Below, piece after piece: positions 53,298 through 61,980 of a DNA stretch of 64,000 nt. The notes under the pieces were generated by a model. The model had not been told where the DNA came from and did no database searches. It saw only the letters and a program-made list of their open reading frames with translations. This DNA is from Croceibacterium selenioxidans (GTDB lineage: Bacteria > Pseudomonadota > Alphaproteobacteria > Sphingomonadales > Sphingomonadaceae): assembly GCF_018599195.1 (NCBI RefSeq), contig NZ_JAHFVK010000001.1, positions 1,674,001 through 1,738,000 of the forward strand, read 5' to 3'. Both the position numbers and the translations under genes were made by a program. Position 1 is the first letter of the stretch, and every line of letters begins with the position of its first letter.

Positions 53298-56200
53298 TCA
53301 GAACAGCTTGCGCAGTTCGATCTCAAACGAACGGCCGATCGGGTCGACGAGATAGGGTTGGTAACGCAGAGGCACGACGCCGCTGCCGTCCGTCACGCGC
53401 TGGCGAGTGTCGAACACGTTGTTCACCCCGAAGCTGACCCGGGTATTCTTGAGCAGCGGCACCTGTTCGATCAGCGAAGCCCGCTGGTTGAGGTCGGCGA
53501 ACATCCGCCAGTTTACGGTAATGTAGTCGCCGAAGAACAAGTCGGTGCTACCCGGTTGCCCGGTACCGTCGATGTGCGAGCTACCGGTGTAGCGGGCGTT
53601 CACGTTGGTGCCGAAGCCGGCATAGAACAGGCCGCCGTTGAACTGCGCCGAGTGCCGCGGATTGCCGCCGCCTGAAAGCGCGTCACCGTCGAGCAGGTCG
53701 AGCAGCGGACCACCGGGTGCGACCAGGACTTCGTTCTCGAGTTCGTGCGTGTAACTGAAGTTGACGAACCAGCGGCCACGGCCGTCGGCGCTGCCACCCG
53801 GCCCACCGAAGCCGCCACCCCCCGGCCCGCCTGGGCCGCGCGGACCACCACCGCCTGGGCCACTCTGACCGGCCTGGCCTGCGCCTGGACCACCCGCGGG
53901 GGGTCCACCAAATACGAAGCCGCCCTGCCCGGGCCCACCGGGCCCACCGGGACCACCAGGTCCGCCCTGGCCGAAATTGGCGCTGCAGAACCGCGTGCGC
54001 ATCTGCGCCACTCGTTCGGGATCGACCTTGCCGTCAGGTCCCTTGAGCCGCTCGAGCATTTGCGGCGGCAAGGCGGCGAGTTGCTCGTCGGTGATCGGCG
54101 GGGGCGTTTCGCCCTGCTTGCCGCACATACGTTCGCGCATCTCGGCGAAGCGAGCGGGGTCGACCGGCTGGAAGTTGGCATTGCAGATACCGCCGCGAGC
54201 TTCGGCCCAGCGCTCTGCACTGATCGTGCCGTCCGCGTTCTTGAGCCGGTTGAGCAACGGCTCTGGCAATCCGGCCAGATCCTCGGCGGTGGGCACCGTG
54301 CTGGCCATTTCCGGCGTGCAGAAGCGCGCGCGGATCTGCTGGAACACCTGGGGGTTGAACTGGCCCGGGCCGCCCTGACCCGGTCCCTGGCCCGGAGCTG
54401 CCGTAGCCGCCTGGGGCCCCGGTCCACCAGCGGGCCCCTGGCCGCCATTCGCCGGCGCGCCACCGCCCGGCCTTGCCTGGCGCATCATCGCGAACGGATT
54501 GTTCGCCTGCGCCCGCGCTGCCGCTTCCGGCCGGGCCTTTCCGAACGGACCCGTCATGTTGAGGCCGATCTGGATGCGCTGTGACTTTTGCTGGGTGAAG
54601 GTCACCGGGCGCTGGTCAATCGACAGGAGCGTCCCGTCGGCATCGCGAACCACGCGATCAGGAAAGGCGGCCTCGATCGGCGGTGTGAGCAGTGGGAAGG
54701 ATGAGGAAACGTCCTCCGAACTGTTCCGGAAGTACTCGACCGTCAGGCGCGACTGCTGGATCGCCGAGGTGAATTCCGGCAGTTGCCAGTTCATGCTCAC
54801 CCGCAGATCGCGCTGGGTCTGCGCAGGCAGGTCTGGATTGCCCCCGGTGGTTACCGTCGCAAGAACCGTCTCGCCATTGGCGATGTCATAGACAGGCACG
54901 TTGACGGTAGTCGTCTCGGGCGCGCCGAGCTGCGCCAGGGAAGGCGCTGCATCGCGCCCAACATACGTCACGCCAAAGTTCAACCGGTCCGTCAGGCCCC
55001 AGTTGAGGCCAGCGCTCCAATCGGTCAGCGTGCCGAAGTCGGAGAGTTCGTCCACCCCGCCCGACAGGTTGACGCTGATATCGCCGAGCGCGGCGCCGAA
55101 ATCGTCGCGAGTGCTGGTAATCGGAATGGCCACGTTGACGCCGCCGTTGAGATCACCGCGGCTGAGGTGGACCTCCGGATCGTCGTTGTTTTGGCTCTGG
55201 ATTCGGGTCCAGTCGTAACCAGCATCGAAAGTGACCGACACATCGCCGCCCGGCAGCGAGATCGGCCGTCCCATGGCCGTGACTTTGCTACTGGCACTGT
55301 CGGTTCGCGTGTCGGCCCGGTCAAAACCCGCGTCAGGCAGATTGATGTCCGTGCCGAGCGGCAACGCGCCAGAATTTACGGCATCGACCAAGGCGGCGGT
55401 GTCGGCCCGCCTTTGCGTCAGGCTGCGCGAATTAACGCGGCTTCCATCCGCCGTTCCGGTGATCTGCCAGTCACCCAGCGTGCTGTTGAGCGTCCCGCCC
55501 AGTGAGTAGGTGTCACTGCGGGAATCGACCGTCAGCGGGTCGTCCTCGTTAAACGTGCGCAGCACTTTGTTCGTGTTGGGATCCGGGTTGTTCGGATCGG
55601 TAAACTGGACCGAATCGAGGCCCTGGTATCGCAGGCTATCGTCGCGCTCGAACGTGGCGTTAAGGCTCAACGAGGTCGGCCCGCCACCGAGGCGCGAGGT
55701 GAAGTTGCCGGTCGCTTCGATGTTGGTCGAAGGAGCGACGAGGCTGCGATATTCCGCCGGGTCAGGATCGGTCGGCAGCGTCGGCTGGCTGCCTTCGGTC
55801 TGCTCGACGTTGCGCTCGGCCTCGGTCAGGAGGCTGGAATGCTCCCAGTCGAGGTTGAAGTTGAGCCGGGACTGGCCGAGCAACCGGAGATAGGTCCCCT
55901 CGATCTCCTTGGTCGAATTGCCACCATCCCAGGGCTGTCCGTACTGCAGCTCGATCTCGCGGCTCGAATAGTTCCTCTTGAGGATGAAGTTCACCACGCG
56001 CTGGTCAGGCGAATAACCGTAGCGCTGGGCGACCTCCTCGGGGAAGACCTCGACCTTTTCGATCGCTTCGGGCGGGTAGGAGCGCAGTTCGCGGAAGCTC
56101 GAAATGCGCACGCCGTTGACGAGCATCACCGGGAAACCGCCGCCGCGGCCGCTGCCGCTGGTGACCTGCGAACTCAGCGCCTGGATAAGTTCCTGGATCG

Positions 56201-56465
56201 AACTGGCGCCGTAGGCCGCGATATCCTCGGTATTGAGTTCGAGGATCGGCGGCTGGGGCGCATCGACCTGGCCCGCCAGGCGGGTGGCAATGACCAGAAT
56301 CTCATCATCGGATGCAACCGGCTCAGTCGCGGGCGCTGCGGGCTGCTGGGCCGCCGCCCCGGCCGTGGGCGCGGCATTATCGTCCTGCGCCGTGGCGAGA
56401 TGCGGAACCGTCAGGCTGATCGCGGTGGCAAGGGCAAGCAAACTGGTCGAAGACGAGATACGCAA
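53298..56465 (-). CDS. TonB-dependent receptor with Gly/Pro-rich, Cys-paired insert
   Basis: This 1055-residue outer-membrane receptor has a signal peptide (about 1-27) and a plug domain (about 50-165, with QELIQALSSQVTSGS and VVNFILKRNYSS). The beta-barrel ends FEIELRKLF with an aromatic last residue. Between barrel strands lies a 250-residue insert (about 643-897). Its two long Gly/Pro/Gln-rich linkers flank two similar units of about 60 residues (706-764 and 768-830). Each unit starts and ends with a cysteine (Cys716/761 and Cys781/827) and contains LLNRLKNADG or MLERLKGPDG. I know no named domain for this. Its substrate is unknown. Confidence 0.85.
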   Translation of the reverse strand: MRISSSTSLLALATAISLTVPHLATAQDDNAAPTAGAAAQQPAAPATEPVASDDEILVIATRLAGQVDAPQPPILELNTEDIAAYGASSIQELIQALSSQVTSGSGRGGGFPVMLVNGVRISSFRELRSYPPEAIEKVEVFPEEVAQRYGYSPDQRVVNFILKRNYSSREIELQYGQPWDGGNSTKEIEGTYLRLLGQSRLNFNLDWEHSSLLTEAERNVEQTEGSQPTLPTDPDPAEYRSLVAPSTNIEATGNFTSRLGGGPTSLSLNATFERDDSLRYQGLDSVQFTDPNNPDPNTNKVLRTFNEDDPLTVDSRSDTYSLGGTLNSTLGDWQITGTADGSRVNSRSLTQRRADTAALVDAVNSGALPLGTDINLPDAGFDRADTRTDSASSKVTAMGRPISLPGGDVSVTFDAGYDWTRIQSQNNDDPEVHLSRGDLNGGVNVAIPITSTRDDFGAALGDISVNLSGGVDELSDFGTLTDWSAGLNWGLTDRLNFGVTYVGRDAAPSLAQLGAPETTTVNVPVYDIANGETVLATVTTGGNPDLPAQTQRDLRVSMNWQLPEFTSAIQQSRLTVEYFRNSSEDVSSSFPLLTPPIEAAFPDRVVRDADGTLLSIDQRPVTFTQQKSQRIQIGLNMTGPFGKARPEAAARAQANNPFAMMRQARPGGGAPANGGQGPAGGPGPQAATAAPGQGPGQGGPGQFNPQVFQQIRARFCTPEMASTVPTAEDLAGLPEPLLNRLKNADGTISAERWAEARGGICNANFQPVDPARFAEMRERMCGKQGETPPPITDEQLAALPPQMLERLKGPDGKVDPERVAQMRTRFCSANFGQGGPGGPGGPGGPGQGGFVFGGPPAGGPGAGQAGQSGPGGGGPRGPGGPGGGGFGGPGGSADGRGRWFVNFSYTHELENEVLVAPGGPLLDLLDGDALSGGGNPRHSAQFNGGLFYAGFGTNVNARYTGSSHIDGTGQPGSTDLFFGDYITVNWRMFADLNQRASLIEQVPLLKNTRVSFGVNNVFDTRQRVTDGSGVVPLRYQPYLVDPIGRSFEIELRKLF

Positions 56466-56690
56466 AGGGGGGCTTCCTCAAGTTGTTCTAATTTCAGCGC
56501 CGACTGCGGCTCCTTGCTGCGACCCGGAAAGGACGCAAGCCGCGAAGGGTAATAAAATGTCGCAGATGTATCTGGCCTGTCAGGAACCGCGCCAATGAAG
56601 GCGGAGCTTCCCTTTTCGCGCCTTGCCCGCTATGGCGCGCGCCCAAGGCGAAAGCCTGTCACATTCACTTGAAATGGAAACAGATACTGC

Positions 56691-56936
56691 ATGGCAAAAG
56701 AAGAACTCCTCGAAATGCGCGGCAAGGTGGTGGAACTGCTGCCGAACGCGATGTTCCGGGTAGAGCTCGAAAACGGCCATGAAGTGCTCGGCCATACGGC
56801 CGGAAGGATGCGCAAGAACCGCATTCGCGTGCTGGTAGGTGACGAGGTGCTGTGCGAACTCACGCCTTACGACCTGACCAAGGCCCGCATCACCTACCGC
56901 TTCATGCCCGGCCGGGGCGGCCCGGGCCCGCAATAA
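56691..56936 (+). CDS. infA: Translation initiation factor IF-1
   Basis: IF-1 is an S1-like OB-fold protein that binds the 30S A site. The 81 residues match the family throughout: [40 protein letters not shown] and [19 protein letters not shown]. The C-terminal extension GRGGPGPQ is typical of alphaproteobacteria. It opens the conserved infA-maf-RNase E/G-like-yacG-tRNA-Phe block. It is divergent from the TonB receptor gene, with 225 bases between. Confidence 0.97.
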   Translation: MAKEELLEMRGKVVELLPNAMFRVELENGHEVLGHTAGRMRKNRIRVLVGDEVLCELTPYDLTKARITYRFMPGRGGPGPQ

Positions 56937-56948
56937 AGCGCAGCGGGC

Positions 56949-57527
56949 GTGTCCACGCCCCCGACACTCGTCCTTGCATCGGCAAGTCCGCGACGGCGTG
57001 AGTTGCTGGCGCGGCTTGGCGTCGAGCCGGCGCAAGTCGTGCCTGCCGATATCGACGAGACTCCGGAGCCGCGCGAAATTCCGCGCAACTATGCGGTCAG
57101 GGTGGCGCGCGAGAAGGCTCTCGCCGCGGCCAGTCAGCAACACCATGTGCTGGCCGGCGACACGGTCGTTGCCCTCGGGCGCCGAATTCTTCCGAAGGCC
57201 GATGACGAGGCTACCGCTCGTCGCTGTCTTGAGCTTCTTAGCGGCCGACGCCACCGCGTCCTTTCCGCCATCGCCTTGCGGTCACCCGACGGTACCCTGC
57301 GCGAGCGATTGAGTGAGACCATCGTCCGCTTCAAGAACCTGTCCAGGACGGAAATCGACGCCTACCTCGATGGGGGCGAGTGGCACGGCAAGGCGGGCGG
57401 TTATGCGATCCAGGGCAGCGCAGAAGGGCTGATCGCGTGGATCGGCGGCAGCCACTCAGGCGTCGTCGGCCTGCCCCTGTTCGAGACGCGGGCACTGCTC
57501 AAGGCGGCCGGGTTCGCTCTTGGCTGA
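56949..57527 (+). CDS. maf: Maf-like nucleoside triphosphate pyrophosphatase
   Basis: This 192-residue protein starts at GTG 56949 and reads VSTPPTLVLASASPRRRELL. AGDTVVALGRRIL and the later YAIQGSAEGLIAWIGGSHSG complete the Maf signature. Maf proteins hydrolyse non-canonical or methylated nucleoside triphosphates. It lies 12 bases after infA and overlaps the next gene by eight bases (57520-57527). Confidence 0.93.
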   Translation: MSTPPTLVLASASPRRRELLARLGVEPAQVVPADIDETPEPREIPRNYAVRVAREKALAAASQQHHVLAGDTVVALGRRILPKADDEATARRCLELLSGRRHRVLSAIALRSPDGTLRERLSETIVRFKNLSRTEIDAYLDGGEWHGKAGGYAIQGSAEGLIAWIGGSHSGVVGLPLFETRALLKAAGFALG

Positions 57528-58494
57528 GTGGTTGATCGAAGAAGGGATCGGCGAACATCGCGCGATCCAGCTCGATGGAGACCACATCGTCGCGGCCCGG
57601 ATCGATTGGCCCGGCGGACTTGCAGCGGGGCTCGTAGAAGACGCGATCCTCGTATCGCGAGCCGCCGGAAGCCGGCGCGGCACAGTGCGATTTGCTAACG
57701 GCGAGGAAGCGCTGGTCGACAAACTTCCCGCTTCTGCCAGCGAAGGCTCATCAATACGCGTCGAAGTGACGCGAACGGCAATCGGGGAACGAGGGCGACG
57801 AAAATTGGCACGGGCGCGGCCGACCGATTCCCCGGGGCAAGCGGCGCCGTCGCTGGCAGAAAGACTTCGCAACGATGGCGACGTCGTCCGGGTCGTGCCA
57901 GCGTTCCCGGAGAGCGACTTGTCGGACTTGCTGGCAGAGGCCTTCGAGGCTGAGGTCGCATTCCCCGGAGGAAGCCTTCAATTCAGTCCGACGCCGGCAA
58001 TGCTGCTAATCGATATCGATGGCACTCTTGACCCGAGAGCCCTGGCGCTGGCCGCGGTCAAACCCTTGGCCGAGGCGCTGCGCCGATTCGATGCGGGCGG
58101 CTCTATCGGAATCGACTTTCCCACCTTGCCGGGCAAAGCCGACCGCCGCGCAGTCGACGAGGCTCTCGATCAGGCGCTTGGGGGATGGCCCCATGAACGA
58201 ACGGCCATGAACGGCTTTGGCTTCGTGCAACTGATTGCCCGGCAGGAACGACCATCTCTGCTTCATCGAGCGACGTTTCAGCGTGCCGGCCTGGCCGCTC
58301 GTTCGCTCCTTCGCCAGGCGCAGGGACTGCAGGGCGCGGGAAGCCTGCTTCTGTCCGGCCATCCGGCGTTGGGAGCGCAGCTCAGGCCGGAATGGTTGAC
58401 CGAACTCGCGCGCCGCACGGGGCGCGAGGTGAGCTGGGAAGCCGATCCGGCCCTTGCCATTGCGGCGCCGCAAGCCCAACTCGTGCCACGATGA
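57520..58494 (+). CDS. Short RNase E/G-like protein
   Basis: This protein of about 324 residues keeps the central RNase E/G catalytic stretch (MLLIDIDGTLDPRALALAAV, FDAGGSIGIDFPTLPGKADR and NGFGFVQLIARQ). It lacks the usual N-terminal S1 domain length and the C-terminal part, so it is about half to two-thirds of RNase G. Asp in IGIDF aligns with the catalytic Asp303 of RNase E. It is a shortened form common in Sphingomonadales, as I recall. The start is TTG 57520, overlapping maf; the stop overlaps yacG. Confidence 0.75.
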   Translation: MAEWLIEEGIGEHRAIQLDGDHIVAARIDWPGGLAAGLVEDAILVSRAAGSRRGTVRFANGEEALVDKLPASASEGSSIRVEVTRTAIGERGRRKLARARPTDSPGQAAPSLAERLRNDGDVVRVVPAFPESDLSDLLAEAFEAEVAFPGGSLQFSPTPAMLLIDIDGTLDPRALALAAVKPLAEALRRFDAGGSIGIDFPTLPGKADRRAVDEALDQALGGWPHERTAMNGFGFVQLIARQERPSLLHRATFQRAGLAARSLLRQAQGLQGAGSLLLSGHPALGAQLRPEWLTELARRTGREVSWEADPALAIAAPQAQLVPR

Positions 58495-58655
58495 CCAAGC
58501 GTCCCTGTCCGATCTGCCGCAAACCGCGTTCCGAGGAATTCGCGCCTTTCTGCTCGAGCCGTTGCCGCGACCGTGACCTCGCCCAGTGGTTCAACGACGG
58601 CTATACCGTACCTGGACCGCCCGCAGATCCGGAAGACATTGCCAAGGGAGAATGA
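58491..58655 (+). CDS. yacG: DNA gyrase inhibitor YacG
   Basis: YacG is a small zinc-ribbon protein that inhibits DNA gyrase. The 54 residues start MTKRPCPICRKPR with CxxC and continue FCSSRCRDRDLAQWFNDGY with the second CxxxC pair, four cysteines for zinc. ATG 58491 overlaps the stop of the RNase E/G-like gene. Its position before tRNA-Phe is conserved in relatives. Confidence 0.93.
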   Translation: MTKRPCPICRKPRSEEFAPFCSSRCRDRDLAQWFNDGYTVPGPPADPEDIAKGE

Positions 58656-58740
58656 ACCCTCTTGCAAAGGTCGCGCCCCTTCGTCATAGGCGCGCACTCC
58701 AACCGCCGGACCGCCGCAAGATGGCTGCGTCCGAGTGTAT

Positions 58741-58816
58741 GCCCAAGTAGCTCAGTTGGTAGAGCATGCGACTGAAAATCGCAGTGTCGGTGGTTCGATT
58801 CCGCCCTTGGGCACCA
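58741..58816 (+). tRNA. tRNA-Phe (GAA), CCA encoded
   Basis: The 76-base sequence begins GCCCAAG and closes CTTGGGC, which pair, followed by the discriminator A and an encoded CCA (58814-58816). The D arm AGCTCAGTTGGTAGAGCA, the anticodon loop CTGAAAA with GAA, and the T arm GGTTCGATTCC are all standard. The block infA-maf-RNase E/G-like-yacG-tRNA-Phe is conserved in relatives. Confidence 0.96.
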
Positions 58817-58982
58817 CACCCTACAATGCGAAGCCGCGCGACTGAGTGGGTCGGTGCGAACGTTGGGCGCCCTTCGCGCTCAGGGTAAATCCGTCTCAAG
58901 ACAAGGAATTGCCCCGGTATGGGAGCCGCAAGGGCCCCCCTAAGCCGGTCACGATCCGTTCGTGAACGATAGGGTGCCTCGC

Positions 58983-59813
58983 ATGCGCCAAGTGCTACGT
59001 CTGGCTGCACTCTCGGCCCTCGCTGCCGTCGTTGGCATTGGCGCCTGGTCGACGGAACAAGTCTCTGCGCAGAGCCAACAGGACGCCAGCGCAGTGATCG
59101 CCCAGCTTCCTCCCGGCTACCTGCCCCGCGAGGCGCTGCCGGACAGCCTCGCGCTGCTCCCCCCTCCCCCCGAAGCCGGCTCGGCGGCGATGGAGAGGGA
59201 TGAGCAGGCGCGTGAAGCGACGGTGCCTGTCCGCAATACCCCGCGCTGGGCCCTTGCCGCGTCTGACGCGGACCTCAACTTTCCGCACGCAGGGAACCTT
59301 TTCTCCTGTGCTGCCGGAATCCCGATCGGTCCTGACACCACTCCCAAACTCTACGCCCTGCTGGGCCGAATGCTGATCGATGTCGGACTGTCGACCTACA
59401 AGGCCAAGACGCACTACAACCGGCCCCGCCCCTTCGTAACCCATGGCGAAGGAACCTGCTATCCGCCCGACGAGGACCTGTTGCGGCACGACGGATCCTA
59501 CCCTTCCGGCCATAGCGCCGCCGGATGGGGCTGGGCCCTGGTCCTTGCCGAACTCATGCCCGACAGGGCAGACGCCATCCTCCAGCGAGGACGCGATTTC
59601 GGGCAGAGCCGCGTGATTTGCGACGCCCATTGGCAGAGCGACGTCGAGGCGGGGCGAGTGATTGCTTCAGGCACAGTGGCCCGTCTCCACGCGGATCCGG
59701 CCTTCCAGGCAGACCTGGCGGCGGTCCGTCAGGAGCTCGCCGACCTGTCCGCGGCCACGCCCCCGAGCGCCCAGTGCGAGGCTGAGAGCGCCATCCTTTC
59801 AATCCAGCCCTGA
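58983..59813 (+). CDS. PAP2-family (class A-type) acid phosphatase
   Basis: This 276-residue protein has a signal peptide (MRQVLRLAALSALAAVVGIGA). The PAP2 signature is complete: KAKTHYNRPRP (residue region 135-145), GSYPSGHSAAGW with the first histidine, and SRVICDAHWQSDVEAGR with the second. This is a periplasmic acid phosphatase of broad specificity. ATG 58983 is preferred to GTG 58962, as the signal peptide then starts properly. Its 3' end overlaps that of the convergent FGE gene by 15 bases. Confidence 0.88.
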   Translation: MRQVLRLAALSALAAVVGIGAWSTEQVSAQSQQDASAVIAQLPPGYLPREALPDSLALLPPPPEAGSAAMERDEQAREATVPVRNTPRWALAASDADLNFPHAGNLFSCAAGIPIGPDTTPKLYALLGRMLIDVGLSTYKAKTHYNRPRPFVTHGEGTCYPPDEDLLRHDGSYPSGHSAAGWGWALVLAELMPDRADAILQRGRDFGQSRVICDAHWQSDVEAGRVIASGTVARLHADPAFQADLAAVRQELADLSAATPPSAQCEAESAILSIQP

Positions 59814-60785
59814 GCCGCCGGGAGCGGCCCTTCTGACGCAACGGAAGCCTATGTGGCTGGTCGAAGTATCGATCGGGTGCGGATGCCGAGCAGGAGGCCG
59901 ATAGCGACAACAATAATTGGGGGCGCACAAGTGCGACCCCCCTTTCACCACCTTCCGTGCGATCCGGGCCGTATCGCCAGGATCGTGACTGGCCTCCTCC
60001 TCTCCCCCACGAGGATTGCTGGGGATGCAGCAGGGTTTGCTGGTCGGCGATGAATGACGGGCGATGTACCAGTCATCGGTCCATTCCCAGGTATTGCCGA
60101 TCATGTCGAACAGGCCGAAGCCGTTCGGCGGGAAGCTGCCGACGGGAGAAGTCCGGGCAAACCCGTCGCGCTCGGCGTTTTCCCACGGGAACGAACCCTG
60201 CCACACGTTGGCACGATGCTCGCCGCCCGGCTCGAGCTCGTCGCCCCAGGCGAATTCCGCGTCTTCGGTACCGCCCCAGGCCGCATATTCCCATTCTGCC
60301 TCGCTAGGCAGGTCCTTCCCCGCCCATTTCGCGTAGGCAAGCGCGTCAGAGTGGCTGACGTGAACCACCGGGTGGTCCATGATACCCTCGATGGTGCTGC
60401 CCGGCCCCTGGGGATGGCGCCAGTCCGCATCGAACATGAACGACCACCAATTGTACCAGTTCGAAAGGTCCACCGGGCCGGGAGGTTGCACGAAAACCAG
60501 CGAGCCGGCCTTGCACATCTCCGGCAAGGCGCCGGGATAATCCTTGGGATCGGGTGCGATTTCGGCGGTCGTCACGTGGCCGGTCTGTTCAACGAAAGCG
60601 GCAAACTGACGATTGCTGACCGGCATTCTGTCAATCCAGAACCCATCCACTTTCGCCAGGTGGACTGGCGCTTCCTCCGGATAATGATTGTCCGACCCCA
60701 TCTTGAATACCCCGCCTTCGAGCCAGACCATGTCCTCGGTCGCGGCTTCGCCCGGTGAAGTTTTCCTGGGTTGGTGAGCATTCAT
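59799..60785 (-). CDS. Formylglycine-generating enzyme (FGE/SUMF1-type)
   Basis: This 328-residue protein belongs to the FGE-sulfatase family. It has the copper-binding catalytic cysteine pair, Cys287 and Cys292, in GGSHLCAPNYCCRYRPPAR, matching bacterial FGE spacing. WLEGGVFKMGSDNHYPEEAP is the family start. FGE oxidises a cysteine in sulfatases to formylglycine. No sulfatase is encoded in the window, so its substrate is elsewhere or different. It is the last gene of a run with genes at 60800, 61612 and 61981. Confidence 0.87.
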   Translation of the reverse strand: MNAHQPRKTSPGEAATEDMVWLEGGVFKMGSDNHYPEEAPVHLAKVDGFWIDRMPVSNRQFAAFVEQTGHVTTAEIAPDPKDYPGALPEMCKAGSLVFVQPPGPVDLSNWYNWWSFMFDADWRHPQGPGSTIEGIMDHPVVHVSHSDALAYAKWAGKDLPSEAEWEYAAWGGTEDAEFAWGDELEPGGEHRANVWQGSFPWENAERDGFARTSPVGSFPPNGFGLFDMIGNTWEWTDDWYIARHSSPTSKPCCIPSNPRGGEEEASHDPGDTARIARKVVKGGSHLCAPNYCCRYRPPARHPHPIDTSTSHIGFRCVRRAAPGGSGLD

Positions 60786-60799
60786 GCGGGGAGATTCTC

Positions 60800-61615
60800 C
60801 TATTTGAAGAGGAACGTGGTGATGAGCCGGAGACCCCACTCTGGTCCGCCCTCGGGCTTCTCGACGTAATATCGCAGACCCGCGCCGACGCTGATCGGCT
60901 GCTTGCCGATATGCGTAAGTTGCGCGGCGGACAGGATCACAGGCACCGTCCACTGATCCGCCTTCCAGTCGTAGGTCGTCTCGGCCGAAAGACTGATCGT
61001 CATCGCCGTCGCGGTCGTGTGGCTGAAGAAAGGCTGGATGAAGGTGGAACTGACGTCCGCCCGGCTGTCGTCCCCCGCGATCGACCAGATGTGATTTGCC
61101 AGCACGCCGATAGTGTTATGCCCCGCCTGTTTCAGCACGATTGCAGTGGGGCCAGCCCCCCACTTCTCACTCCCCAAGGCGCTGTCGGTGCCAGTGGGAT
61201 AGAGGATCGCGGGCCCTACTCCCCAGATGACCCCCCCGGAGTTCGGGGAGAAGAAGAAGCTCTGGAGCGTGTCTCCCAGGCCGAACTGGCTTGAGGCGGG
61301 TTCCACCACATCCTGCTGGTGGATGATCGGCACGATCGTGCGGATAATCAGATTCCAGTCCTCGCCTAATCCCACGGGGATCACGGGCTGGATGTTCATC
61401 GTGCTCCTGACGCCGTCACTTTCGCCCAGGCCACCGTCGACGTTGAACTGGAACGGCAGGCTGATCATGCTGGAGATCGGATTGGCGAGGTCCTTGGCCA
61501 ACTGCTGGGCATCGTTGGCAGGCGGCGGTTCGTCCTGCGCTCTGGCCGGTGCCGAGGCCAGTGCCGCGGCCGCGGCTGCGGCAAGCCCCACAGTCGATCC
61601 GTAGCCCGGGCTCAT
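60800..61615 (-). CDS. Outer-membrane channel-like protein (neuromedin-U-type annotation)
   Basis: This 271-residue protein has a signal peptide (GLAAAAAAALASAPARAQ). The body has a beta-strand pattern with NIQPVIPVGLGEDWNLIIR, TGTDSALGSEKWGAGPTAIV and WGLRLITTFLF at the end, typical of the MetA-like transporter family (PF13557 type). It is likely an outer-membrane beta-barrel. Automatic annotation often names it neuromedin U without basis. ATG 61615 overlaps the DUF1622 stop (ATGA); the FGE gene is 14 bases downstream. Confidence 0.75.
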   Translation of the reverse strand: MSPGYGSTVGLAAAAAAALASAPARAQDEPPPANDAQQLAKDLANPISSMISLPFQFNVDGGLGESDGVRSTMNIQPVIPVGLGEDWNLIIRTIVPIIHQQDVVEPASSQFGLGDTLQSFFFSPNSGGVIWGVGPAILYPTGTDSALGSEKWGAGPTAIVLKQAGHNTIGVLANHIWSIAGDDSRADVSSTFIQPFFSHTTATAMTISLSAETTYDWKADQWTVPVILSAAQLTHIGKQPISVGAGLRYYVEKPEGGPEWGLRLITTFLFK

Positions 61616-61968
61616 GCTTCCCTTGTCTCCGGCTTCGGGTCCTGGCTGAACTCTTCGATGTCCTTGCTCAGGAACCAGGCGAGTGCCGTCCGGATCGCGC
61701 CAATCGCCGCGAGTTGCCCGATATCGTCCCAGGTCGGGTCGATGATTGTTCCGATCAGATCGGAAGCCAGGGCAAACTCCAGCGCGAGCACGATCCAGCC
61801 GGCGTAATGCAACCAAATCTGCCGGACGTCGGCGGCAAGGGCCTCTCGCCGGACGACATGGATTATGATGGACTTCAACGCCCGAAGGGTGCCGACGACA
61901 ATGACCGCGAGCATGATCATCTCGAGGATCGACGCGACGATTTCAGCAGTGGGTTCGAGCCAAGGCAC
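61612..61968 (-). CDS. DUF1622 membrane protein
   Basis: This 118-residue protein has a first membrane segment at about 10-30 and two more at about 54-74 and 84-100. The VVRREALAADVRQIWLHYAG stretch and the length match DUF1622, a small inner-membrane family of unknown function. It overlaps the outer-membrane gene by four bases and follows the transporter at 61981 by 12, so all three are one operon. Confidence 0.82.
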   Translation of the reverse strand: MPWLEPTAEIVASILEMIMLAVIVVGTLRALKSIIIHVVRREALAADVRQIWLHYAGWIVLALEFALASDLIGTIIDPTWDDIGQLAAIGAIRTALAWFLSKDIEEFSQDPKPETREA

Positions 61969-61980
61969 GCAGCTACTCCA

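Noticed and set aside
52232-53437. Long open plus-strand frame opposite uvrC
   Set aside because: Antisense of uvrC; rich in Arg, Gly and Ala with no recognisable domain.
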